Of a stretch of DNA of 22,785 nt, positions 13,559-20,645 are shown in pieces (the stretch's first letter is position 1; every line of letters begins with the position of its first letter). The translations under genes and the position numbers were made by a program. Under the pieces are notes generated by a model that worked only from the letters and a program-made list of their open reading frames with translations, made no database searches and was not told the origin of the DNA. The stretch is from Flavobacteriales bacterium UBA1995 (lineage in GTDB: Bacteria > Bacteroidota > Bacteroidia > Flavobacteriales_D > Sanyastnellaceae). The stretch spans positions 1 through 22,785 of the forward strand of contig DDCX01000062.1 of the NCBI GenBank assembly GCA_002336475.1, read 5' to 3'.

Positions 13559-14578
13559 GTGAAGGGGTTCCAGCCTTTACTCGATGACATTCGGGAGCGC
13601 AAATTTGCTCCGCTTTACCTCTTGGGTGGGGAAGAGGCTTTTTATTTGGATGCCCTGTCGGATGCGGTCGAAGCACATGCGCTGGAAGAGCACGAGCGGG
13701 ATTTCAATCAAACCATTCTGTACGGAAGAGACAGTGACCTGGACCAAGTGCTGGCCGCAGCCCGTCAGTTTCCCATGATGGCAGAGCGCCGATTGGTGCT
13801 GGTCAAAGAGGCCCAAGAGCTCAGAGAATGGAAGTCAAAAGACAAGCTCGAAAAGCTTGCGGCATATGCGGATAACCCTGTGGCATCGACGGTGTTGGTG
13901 TTGGTGCACCGCAATAAAATGCCCGACAAACGTTTGGGTGCGGTAAAGCGCATTCAACAGGCAGGGGTGGTGTTTCAATCCACGAAAATCCGAGACTACA
14001 AGTTGCCAGAGTGGATCGAGGGCTTTGTCCAGTCCAAAGGGCGCCGCATCAGTCCGCGCACGGCTCAAGTGATGGCCGAATACCTCGGCAATGATCTCAA
14101 AAAAGTGGCAGGCGAGTTGGAAAAATTGTTCATCGCGTTGCCAGAAGGGGGCGAGGTCAGCGATACCCTGATTGAGCAGCACATCGGCATTTCCAAGGAG
14201 TACAACATTTTTGAGTTGACCGGAGCCCTCGCCGAAAAAGACGTTGGGCGTGTCACCCGGATTGTCCAGTACATGCGCGCCAACGAGAAGTCCAACCCCG
14301 TGCCACGCATTCTGCCTGTTTTGACCAACTATTTCAGCAGGGTATTGACTTTTCACCACCTTCCCAGCCACGATCCATCTGCGGTAGCGAGTGCGCTGAG
14401 GGTACACCCCTTTGCAGCCAAAGAATACGCCAGGGCAGCGCGCAACTATCCCGCCCGCAAAGTGGCGCGGATTTTTGGCTACCTGAGGGAATGTGACGCT
14501 AAATCAAAGGGGGTGGGCAATGTGACTGTGCATCCATTCGATTTACTGGAAGAGGCTTTGTTTAAGACCTTGCATTGA
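13559..14578 (+). CDS. holA: DNA polymerase III subunit delta
   Basis: The delta subunit of the clamp loader opens the beta sliding clamp and places it on DNA. The 339-residue length is typical. It begins with GTG at 13559, six bases after the dehydrogenase stop. Landmarks are 'FAPLYLLGGEEAFYLD' (16-31, the degenerate P-loop region), 'FPMMAERRLVLVKEAQ' (71-86), and the family hallmark 'LGNDLKKVAGELEKL' (176-190) in domain II. 'ISKEYNIFELTGALAEKD' (211-228) leads into the C-terminal collar domain, ending with 'PFDLLEEALFKTL'. The E. coli enzyme acts in the pentameric clamp loader. Here the gene sits in a run with DUF5606 and an HsdR_N_2 gene, a pairing often seen in Flavobacteriia. Confidence 0.93.
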   Translation: MKGFQPLLDDIRERKFAPLYLLGGEEAFYLDALSDAVEAHALEEHERDFNQTILYGRDSDLDQVLAAARQFPMMAERRLVLVKEAQELREWKSKDKLEKLAAYADNPVASTVLVLVHRNKMPDKRLGAVKRIQQAGVVFQSTKIRDYKLPEWIEGFVQSKGRRISPRTAQVMAEYLGNDLKKVAGELEKLFIALPEGGEVSDTLIEQHIGISKEYNIFELTGALAEKDVGRVTRIVQYMRANEKSNPVPRILPVLTNYFSRVLTFHHLPSHDPSAVASALRVHPFAAKEYARAARNYPARKVARIFGYLRECDAKSKGVGNVTVHPFDLLEEALFKTLH

Positions 14579-14631
14579 GCCTTTGAAGGGCCGATCGCGA
14601 ACCGAACTCCCCCCTTGTTGTTGCCTTGATT

Positions 14632-15657
14632 ATGACCGCAAAAAACGACTTGCTTCTAAGGGTTCTCGCTGGAGAGGACACGCCGCGTCCTCCGGTTTGG
14701 CTGATGCGCCAAGCAGGACGAATCCTGCCTGAATACCGCGCTGTAAGAAGCCGCTTGTCGGGATTCAAGGAGCTGGTAGAGACCCCGGAATTGGCCTGTG
14801 AAGTGACCCTTCAGCCGGTTGATTTGCTCGGTGTGGACGCCGCGATCCTGTTTAGTGACATTTTGGTCGTTCCAGAAGCGATGGGTCTTCCGTATCAATT
14901 GATTGAGAAGGTTGGGCCTCGATTTGCCGAAACCATTGGTTCACGCGCTGACCTTGATCGGTTGCATGCTGTTGAGCCAGAGGAACATTTGCGTTATGTC
15001 ATGGATGCCATGCGCATGACGCGTCAGGCTTTGGACGGGCGGGTGCCGTTGATCGGGTTTGCAGGTGCTCCTTGGACGATTTTTTGCTACATGGTAGAGG
15101 GCGGAGGAAGCAAGGAATGGAGCAAGGCGCGGCGGATGCTGCGTTCTGAGCCGGCCCTGGCCGAGGATTTGCTCGACAGAATTACCGATGCGACCATTGT
15201 GTACCTCAATGCACAAGTGGCTGCGGGTGCGCAAGTGTTGCAGGTGTTTGACAGCTGGGCGGGCGCATTGGATGGTGCGCTTTTCGAACGTTACAGCATG
15301 CCCCGGCTTCGCCGCATTTGTGAGGAGGTACATGGGGCGCCGATGATTGTCTTTGCGAAAGGCGCAGGCTGGCAACTTGATCGGTTGGCCACTTTGCCTT
15401 GTGCTGCGCTCGGAGTAGACTGGCACACGCCCATTTCAGAGGCCCGTCACAGGGCGCCCCAGCACGTGCTTCAGGGCAACATGGACCCCTCTGTTTTGTA
15501 CGGCACTGAGGCCGAGGTGAGGAAGGCTACCCAACGAATGTTGTCTGATTTTGGGCGCGGTGGCCATGTGGCTAACTTGGGCCACGGTGTTTATCCCGAC
15601 ATCAACCCGGATCGCGTCAGGGCCTTCATCGACGAAGTCAAACGCAGCGAGACTTGA
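14632..15657 (+). CDS. hemE: Uroporphyrinogen decarboxylase
   Basis: This enzyme removes the four acetate carboxyls of uroporphyrinogen III to form coproporphyrinogen III in heme synthesis. The 341-residue length is typical. The substrate-binding motif 'PPVWLMRQAGRILPEYR' (20-36) supplies R26 and R30. D76 lies in 'AILFSDILVVPEAMG', Y153 in 'TIFCYMVEGGGSKEW', S208 in 'FDSWAGAL', and H318 in 'LGHGVYPDINP'; these are the known active-site residues. The start is ATG 14632, since an upstream TTG (14626) adds only two residues. The 53-base gap after holA contains no clear hairpin or promoter, so hemE may be cotranscribed. OmpA-like genes follow on the same strand. Identification is secure. Confidence 0.96.
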   Translation: MTAKNDLLLRVLAGEDTPRPPVWLMRQAGRILPEYRAVRSRLSGFKELVETPELACEVTLQPVDLLGVDAAILFSDILVVPEAMGLPYQLIEKVGPRFAETIGSRADLDRLHAVEPEEHLRYVMDAMRMTRQALDGRVPLIGFAGAPWTIFCYMVEGGGSKEWSKARRMLRSEPALAEDLLDRITDATIVYLNAQVAAGAQVLQVFDSWAGALDGALFERYSMPRLRRICEEVHGAPMIVFAKGAGWQLDRLATLPCAALGVDWHTPISEARHRAPQHVLQGNMDPSVLYGTEAEVRKATQRMLSDFGRGGHVANLGHGVYPDINPDRVRAFIDEVKRSET

Positions 15658-15683
15658 TAGGGAACCATCAGAACAGGAAAACC

Positions 15684-16847
15684 ATGCGGAAATTGATGAT
15701 GATTGGCGCTTGCATTGCGCTGTTGAATCCGGCCTTTGACGCCGACTTGAAGGCACAGGACGAGAACCTCGTTCCCAACGGCAGCTTCGAAAACGGAGAT
15801 GTCAAGCGCCTCAAGGCTTACGGCCAACTCGAGGAGACCACGACCGATTGGTTCCCGTATACCGACGCGCCACTTGACCTGTATTCTACGGATGTCAAAG
15901 GCGAGAAGGTGGCGGTTCCAGCCAACAGTTATGGTTACGAAGATCCATCTGACGGCTACCGTTATGGTGGGTTCCGCGCCTACACAAAGTCGCCAAAGGT
16001 TGCGCGGACTTACTTCCAGGTGCGCTTATCTGAAAACCTCCAGGCCAATCAGATGTACTGTGTGAGTTTCGATATTTCACTGAGTGACCTTTCGAAGTAC
16101 GCAGTCAATGGCATTGGAGCTTATTTCTCGGACCGGAAAGAAATGCAGCCCAATCTCGGTATTGTAGACCGCGACCCTCAAGTCATGCATCGGACGGACA
16201 AGGTGATGCAGTTGATGGAGGGATGGGAGACCGTTTGTGGCACTGTTTTGGGCACAGGTCAAGAAGAGTACATGACCATCGGTGGGTTCAATGGCTCTCG
16301 CGACATTGAAGAAGTAAAGGTCAGGAAACCGAGCTCAATTTCGGGTGTGCAGACCATGCACGCATACTATTACATTGACAACGTGAAGGTTGTCCCTGTA
16401 GATGCCAAGAGCCAGTGCAACTGCTCACGCTCCTCAAATACAGCGCCTGATTTGGTGTATGGCGGTGCGAAGTTGCCCAATGAGCTGACTGGAAGGGATT
16501 TGGTTAGCCGTACAGCGGTTTACTACGCCTTTGTAAAGCGGTCCTTCACAGAAGACGGCAAGTCCTCTTTGGACCGTTTGGCAGGTGTGCTGAAATCAAA
16601 CCCGTCGTGGACTTTGGAAGTCATGGGGCATTGTGATGACGACGAAGTGTCTGAAGGCAAGATCAACCCGCGTTTTTCTGAAATGGGCCGCAAAAGGGCG
16701 GAGCAGGTCAAGCGCTACTTGACGTCTCAAGGTGTTTCTGAAGGAAGTGTAGTGGTGAGGGGGTTGGAAAACTCAGACCCCGCCAGCACCAAGGATTCTG
16801 ACCTTGCCCGGGCGAAGAACCGCAGGGTGACTTTCCGGATCAAATAA
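15684..16847 (+). CDS. OmpA-family outer-membrane protein, copy 1
   Basis: A 387-residue secreted protein with a signal peptide (about 1-24, cleavage near LKA/QDEN), a beta-rich N-terminal region and a C-terminal OmpA/MotB domain. The N-terminal region opens with 'NLVPNGSFENGD' (28-39) and includes 'MYCVSFDISLSDL' and 'YYYIDNVKVVPVD', a pattern like carbohydrate-binding or lectin-like sandwiches in Bacteroidota OmpA proteins. It ends at a C-x-C motif ('QCNCS', 244-248). The OmpA domain (about 278-387) has 'GHCD' (315-318), where the canonical sequence is GHTD, and R338 in 'RKRAEQVKRYL'; Asp and Arg are the usual peptidoglycan contacts. Two extra segments make it more divergent than copy 2. 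It lies 26 bases after hemE and 4 bases before copy 2. ATG 15684 is used because it directly precedes a basic signal start and follows AGGAAAA. Confidence 0.85.
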   Translation: MRKLMMIGACIALLNPAFDADLKAQDENLVPNGSFENGDVKRLKAYGQLEETTTDWFPYTDAPLDLYSTDVKGEKVAVPANSYGYEDPSDGYRYGGFRAYTKSPKVARTYFQVRLSENLQANQMYCVSFDISLSDLSKYAVNGIGAYFSDRKEMQPNLGIVDRDPQVMHRTDKVMQLMEGWETVCGTVLGTGQEEYMTIGGFNGSRDIEEVKVRKPSSISGVQTMHAYYYIDNVKVVPVDAKSQCNCSRSSNTAPDLVYGGAKLPNELTGRDLVSRTAVYYAFVKRSFTEDGKSSLDRLAGVLKSNPSWTLEVMGHCDDDEVSEGKINPRFSEMGRKRAEQVKRYLTSQGVSEGSVVVRGLENSDPASTKDSDLARAKNRRVTFRIK

Positions 16848-16851
16848 CCCC

Positions 16852-18003
16852 ATGTGGAAACTGCCGGCCGTTTGGTTGGTCATGGTAGGGTTGGGGTTTG
16901 AGGCGTTGTCTCAAACGCCACTGCCCGTGCTTGATGCGGCCAGTTTGGTGCGTGACGGAGGGTTTGAATCCAAGAAATTCTGTCCATCCGATTACAACCA
17001 ACAACGCCTGAGAACCCTTTCGAGTTGGGAGCAGCCCACAGAGGGCACTCCGGATCATTTTGCTGCCTGCAGTGGATCTGCAGGCGTGCCTGTAAATCGG
17101 TTTGGGAAGGAACTCGGATTGGATGGTGAAGCATACGGTGGCTTGGTGGTCTTCAGCCGGGCTAAATGGCGCTACAGAGAGTACCTGACTACAGAGTTGA
17201 CGCGGTCTTTGGCACCCAACGAATGGGTTTGTGTGTCTTTTTGGTATTCGGCAGCGGAGAAGGCCGGTGTGGTGGCCGATGGGATCGGGGCGCTGTTGAG
17301 CGCCGAAAAGCCCCGTGGAGAGCGCGATTACATCTTGGAGCAAACCCCACAGATGGTCAACCCAGAAGGGCACTATCTCGAAGTGTCCGATGGGTGGGTC
17401 AAGCTTTCCGATGCGGTACAAGCCGAGGGAGGCGAACGCTGGCTCACCCTGGGCAACTTTGATGCAAAGGGAGAGACGCGGTTGGCATTGTCAGCGGATG
17501 CCCCTAAAGACGCTTCGGATTGGGCCTATGTATACCTTGACGGTGTGGCTGTTGTACCTGTGGATCGGCCTGAGGATTGCGCCTGCCTTGTGCGCAAAAT
17601 CGCATCTGAAATTTCGGATCCTCCAGAGCCCTTAACCCGGGTAGAAGAATTGGAGAGGGACACCTTGCATTTTGACTTTGACGATGCTTCGCTGCAGGAG
17701 GAAGACTTGGTCAAGCTGGACCGCTGGGGCAACATGTTGCGCCGCAACCGCTTTCTCCGATTGGAAGTGCATGGGCACACCGATGCCATGGGCCCGGAGG
17801 GATACAATGCGGAGTTGTCGGATCAGAGGGCCCGTGCGGCCTTTGCCTACCTGATGGACCAAGGAGTGGCCCCAGACCGGATGCGGACCAATGGACACGG
17901 AAGCGCCAATCCCGCAGCGTCTAACCGCGATGCGCAGGGCAGGGCGCGCAACAGGCGGGTCGAATTCCGCCTGGTGGAGCAGGCGTTCATCGAGGTGGAT
18001 TGA
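16852..18003 (+). CDS. OmpA-family outer-membrane protein, copy 2
   Basis: A 383-residue paralogue of the preceding gene. It has a signal peptide (about 1-21, cleavage near ALSQ), an N-terminal region sharing copy 1's order of blocks ('LVRDGGFESKKF', 'WVCVSFWYSA', 'VYLDGVAVVPVDRPEDCAC'), and a C-terminal OmpA domain (about 268-375). Here the peptidoglycan-binding motif is canonical: 'HGHTDAMGPEGYNAELSDQR' with D311 and R326 exactly 15 residues apart, then 'GHGSANPAASNRDAQGRARN' and 'RRVEFRL'. It is expected to anchor the outer membrane to the cell wall. The start ATG is four bases after the copy 1 stop, indicating translational linkage. The stop is six bases from the convergent UMF1 stop, with no hairpin between. 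The ligand of the N-terminal region is unknown. Confidence 0.9.
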   Translation: MWKLPAVWLVMVGLGFEALSQTPLPVLDAASLVRDGGFESKKFCPSDYNQQRLRTLSSWEQPTEGTPDHFAACSGSAGVPVNRFGKELGLDGEAYGGLVVFSRAKWRYREYLTTELTRSLAPNEWVCVSFWYSAAEKAGVVADGIGALLSAEKPRGERDYILEQTPQMVNPEGHYLEVSDGWVKLSDAVQAEGGERWLTLGNFDAKGETRLALSADAPKDASDWAYVYLDGVAVVPVDRPEDCACLVRKIASEISDPPEPLTRVEELERDTLHFDFDDASLQEEDLVKLDRWGNMLRRNRFLRLEVHGHTDAMGPEGYNAELSDQRARAAFAYLMDQGVAPDRMRTNGHGSANPAASNRDAQGRARNRRVEFRLVEQAFIEVD

Positions 18004-18009
18004 AGTCCG

Positions 18010-19314
18010 TTATAGCGCCGCAACGCGGGACTGTCGGGGAATGGAGGCGAGGAGAATCATCGCCACGGCAAAGAATCCGATGAGGGCGAGGATGGAGGAG
18101 CGCATGCTTCCCGTGAGGCCTTCGATGTAGCCCCAGCTGAACATGCCAATGACAACCCCGAGCTTTTCCAAGACTTCGTAGAAGCTGAAATACGACGCCG
18201 TGTCTTCGGTGTCGGGGAGCATTTTGGTGTAAGTGGAGCGGTTGAGGCTCTGTGTGCCGCCCATCATGAAGCCGACGATGCCGGCAGCGACGAAAAACAT
18301 GGAGGAGCCATTGACCAAGAAGTACGCGAAGAGGCAGACGCCTGCCCAAAGTGTCGTGGCGATCAGAAGGACGGTGACATTGCCCCATTTCTTGCTTAAC
18401 CAACTGAAAAGGAAGGCCCCGGGAATGGCAATGAGCTGAATCAACAGGATGGCTAAGATGAGCTCATCTGAGGCGAGTTTGACCTCTTTGATGCCAAAGG
18501 AGCTGGCCATGAGCATGATGGTTTGGATCGCCATGCTCATGACGAAAAAGCTCAGGAGGTAACGGATGATGCGGGTTTTGCCTTTGAGGTCCCGTGCCAC
18601 ACCGCGCAGCTCCTGAAAACCTTTGAAAAGGATGTTGCCTGTGGGCTTTTTTTTGGCTTTGACGGGCATGCGGCGGAAGGTGACTTGGGCCCATCCTGCC
18701 CACCAAATTCCTACGCCTACGAAGGCCCAACGTGTGAGGTGGTCGCCCACGCCCATGATAAGTCCAAGGCACATGAGCAGCAGTATGACGGCACCCGCGA
18801 AGCCCCAAGAGTAGCCTTTGGCCGAAAGCAGGTCTTGCTCTTCACGCTCAGCGATTTCAGGAAGAAAGGCGTTGTAAAAACCGAGGCTCCCCCAAGCGCC
18901 GATGTTGGCCATAAACAGTGCCGACATGCTCCACTCCAAGTGCTGGGGGTCAAACCAGAACAGCCCGATGCACCCTGTGGCCCCGATGTAGCAGAAGCAT
19001 TTGAGAAAGAACAGTTTGCGGCCCAGATAATCGGCCATGCCGCTCAAAAGAGGGGAGGCCACAATGACGATGAGAAAAGAGGCGGCGATGATGTAGCTGT
19101 ACAGCTGGGTGTTGATGAAGGTCTTGCCCAGAAAATCAACCACATCGGATTCAATGCCATTGCGCTCGGTAGTCGTAATGGCGGTGTAGAAAAGGGGGAA
19201 AATGGCCGTTGTGATGACGAGGAAGTAGGCGGAGTTTGCCCAGTCATACATGAGCCAACCTTTTTGAACCGCCTTTTTGGAATAGGCTTTGCGCAGGCTC
19301 TGAGGATTTCCCAT
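18010..19314 (-). CDS. UMF1-family (Atg22-like) MFS transporter
   Basis: A 434-residue membrane protein with about 12 hydrophobic segments. It matches the UMF1 family, the bacterial relatives of yeast vacuolar effluxer Atg22. Hallmarks are 'LMYDWANSAYFLVITTAIFP' (21-40), 'SGMADYLGRKLFF' (91-103, the MFS loop 2-3 motif), 'FYNAFLPEIAEREEQ' (146-160) and 'GGTQSLNRSTYTKMLPDTED' (352-371). The basic linker 'KAKKKPTG' (219-226) sits between the two six-helix halves. Amino-acid or peptide export is known for Atg22, but bacterial substrates are largely undefined, so no substrate is assigned. The gene starts 42 bases after the lhgO stop and may be cotranscribed with it, although a -7-like box lies between them. 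Confidence 0.88.
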   Translation of the reverse strand: MGNPQSLRKAYSKKAVQKGWLMYDWANSAYFLVITTAIFPLFYTAITTTERNGIESDVVDFLGKTFINTQLYSYIIAASFLIVIVASPLLSGMADYLGRKLFFLKCFCYIGATGCIGLFWFDPQHLEWSMSALFMANIGAWGSLGFYNAFLPEIAEREEQDLLSAKGYSWGFAGAVILLLMCLGLIMGVGDHLTRWAFVGVGIWWAGWAQVTFRRMPVKAKKKPTGNILFKGFQELRGVARDLKGKTRIIRYLLSFFVMSMAIQTIMLMASSFGIKEVKLASDELILAILLIQLIAIPGAFLFSWLSKKWGNVTVLLIATTLWAGVCLFAYFLVNGSSMFFVAAGIVGFMMGGTQSLNRSTYTKMLPDTEDTASYFSFYEVLEKLGVVIGMFSWGYIEGLTGSMRSSILALIGFFAVAMILLASIPRQSRVAAL

Positions 19315-19319
19315 ATGGG

Positions 19320-19326
19320 CAATATA
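19320..19326 (-). promoter_or_regulatory. Possible -7-like box of the UMF1 gene
   Basis: On the minus strand this reads TATATTG followed by C, one base short of TAnnTTTG. It ends 5 bases before the ATG at 19314, the same close spacing seen at the DUF4159 and DUF5606 starts. No -33 element is recognisable. Confidence 0.3.
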
Positions 19327-19356
19327 GGGCCAAGGGCAGTGGAGCCCTCGAGGGCG

Positions 19357-20580
19357 TTAGCCAAGCAGTCCTTGACGGTCTACTTCGTCTGCAATGTGGT
19401 CGCCAATGGCCAGTGAGGCGGTGGCTGCTGGGGAAGGGGCGTTCAAAACGTGGACACTGCGGCCTTGGGAGATGATGCGGAAATCATCCTTGGTGTCGCC
19501 ATCGGGGCGCAGGAGTAAGGCGCGCACCCCGCTGCGTCCTGGACGCAGGTCGTCCATTTCGAGCGAAGGCACCAGCCTTTGAAGGGTTTTGAGAAACAGC
19601 CGCTTTGAAAATGCCCGGCGGTATTCGTTGATTCCAAACGACATGTTTTTGAAGAAGAGCCGCCAGGTCCCTCCATAACCAAGGGCGTCAGCGGTGTCGC
19701 GCAGGTTAAAGTCGGTTTTGCCGTAGCCTTCGCGTTTGAAGGTGAAGACGGCATTTGGACCACATTCGATGTCGCCGTTGGTCATCCGTGTGAAATGAAC
19801 CCCGAGGAACGGGAACTGCGGATCCGGGACAGGGTAAATGAGGTTGCGCACCTTGAACTTGGCGTGGTCTTCGAGCTCATAGTAATCGCCGCGGAATCCG
19901 ACCACCCGTTCGGGCAGCTTGACGCCGTCTTTTCGCGCAAGACGATCGGCCTGAAGGCCTGCACAAACGACGAGGCCATTGCCGGTAAAGTCACCTTTGG
20001 AAGTGTGCACGCTGACGCTGTTGGCGTCTTGCGTGAAGTTGCGGGCTTCAACACCGGTGAACACGGCGCTCTCGGGCTGTATGCCGCGCGCTACGTCCAC
20101 CATTTTGGCAGTGGCACCCCGGAAGTCAATGATGCCTGTGCAAGGCACCCAGAGGCCTTCTACGGCGCGCACATGGGGTTCGATTTCGCGCACGGCGTCG
20201 CCTGATATGCGCTCGAGGCCTTCGATTTCATTTTGGAGTCCCAGACCGAAGACCTTCTCCAGCATGGGCACCTCGTCGGCTGTGGCAGCGGCAACGACCT
20301 TACCGCAGATGTCGTGTTCTACTCCGTATTCTTTGGCAAAAGCCACCAATTCATGGCGGCCTTTCACACAATTGATCGCCTTGAGGCTGCCTGGTGGGTA
20401 ATACAGTCCGCTGTGGATGACACCGCTGTTGTGTCCGGTTTGGTGGTCGCTGAGGATGTCCTCCTTTTCAAGCAACGCAATGCGGGCCTCAGGGTGGCGG
20501 CGCTGGAGCTTTAGAAACGCGGCAGCGCCGACGATTCCTCCGCCCACAATGATGAGGTCAAATGGTTTGGCTGTTGTCAT
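19357..20580 (-). CDS. lhgO: L-2-hydroxyglutarate oxidase
   Basis: A 407-residue FAD-dependent oxidoreductase of the DAO superfamily that oxidises L-2-hydroxyglutarate to 2-oxoglutarate, a metabolite-repair and lysine-catabolism step. The dinucleotide-binding motif 'DLIIVGGGIVGAAAFLKLQ' (8-26) lies at the N terminus. The signature 'TGHNSGVIHSGLYYPPGSLK' (48-67) is highly conserved in LhgO proteins. Near the C terminus 'RSGVRALL' and 'VHVLNAPSPAATASLAIGDH' complete the FAD site. The length is usual for the family. A -7-like box lies 17 bases upstream of ATG 20580. The UMF1 transporter follows after 42 bases. No other lysine or glutarate catabolic gene is visible here, so metabolite repair is the more likely role (inference). 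Confidence 0.93.
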   Translation of the reverse strand: MTTAKPFDLIIVGGGIVGAAAFLKLQRRHPEARIALLEKEDILSDHQTGHNSGVIHSGLYYPPGSLKAINCVKGRHELVAFAKEYGVEHDICGKVVAAATADEVPMLEKVFGLGLQNEIEGLERISGDAVREIEPHVRAVEGLWVPCTGIIDFRGATAKMVDVARGIQPESAVFTGVEARNFTQDANSVSVHTSKGDFTGNGLVVCAGLQADRLARKDGVKLPERVVGFRGDYYELEDHAKFKVRNLIYPVPDPQFPFLGVHFTRMTNGDIECGPNAVFTFKREGYGKTDFNLRDTADALGYGGTWRLFFKNMSFGINEYRRAFSKRLFLKTLQRLVPSLEMDDLRPGRSGVRALLLRPDGDTKDDFRIISQGRSVHVLNAPSPAATASLAIGDHIADEVDRQGLLG

Positions 20581-20596
20581 GCCGGGAGATGGGGGG

Positions 20597-20604
20597 CGAA
20601 GATA
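20597..20604 (-). promoter_or_regulatory. Possible lhgO promoter -7 element
   Basis: On the minus strand this reads TATCTTCG, one mismatch from TAnnTTTG, 17 bases before the lhgO ATG and within the 65-base gap after the large surface-protein gene. No clear -33 TTG at the usual spacing. Confidence 0.4.
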
Positions 20605-20645
20605 ACTTGTGGTCCATCTGTGGGTTTACCCAAGGGTACCGATGG

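Noticed and set aside
19344..19355. Perfect palindrome GCCCTCGAGGGC just after the lhgO stop
   Set aside because: Twelve bases with no loop and no T-run; too short for a terminator, and a single copy gives no support for an operator.
20610..20645. Nested inverted repeats after the CHU_C gene stop (CCATC...GATGG with TGGG...CCCA inside)
   Set aside because: The stems are 4-5 bp with internal mismatches and no T-run follows, so a terminator is not supported.
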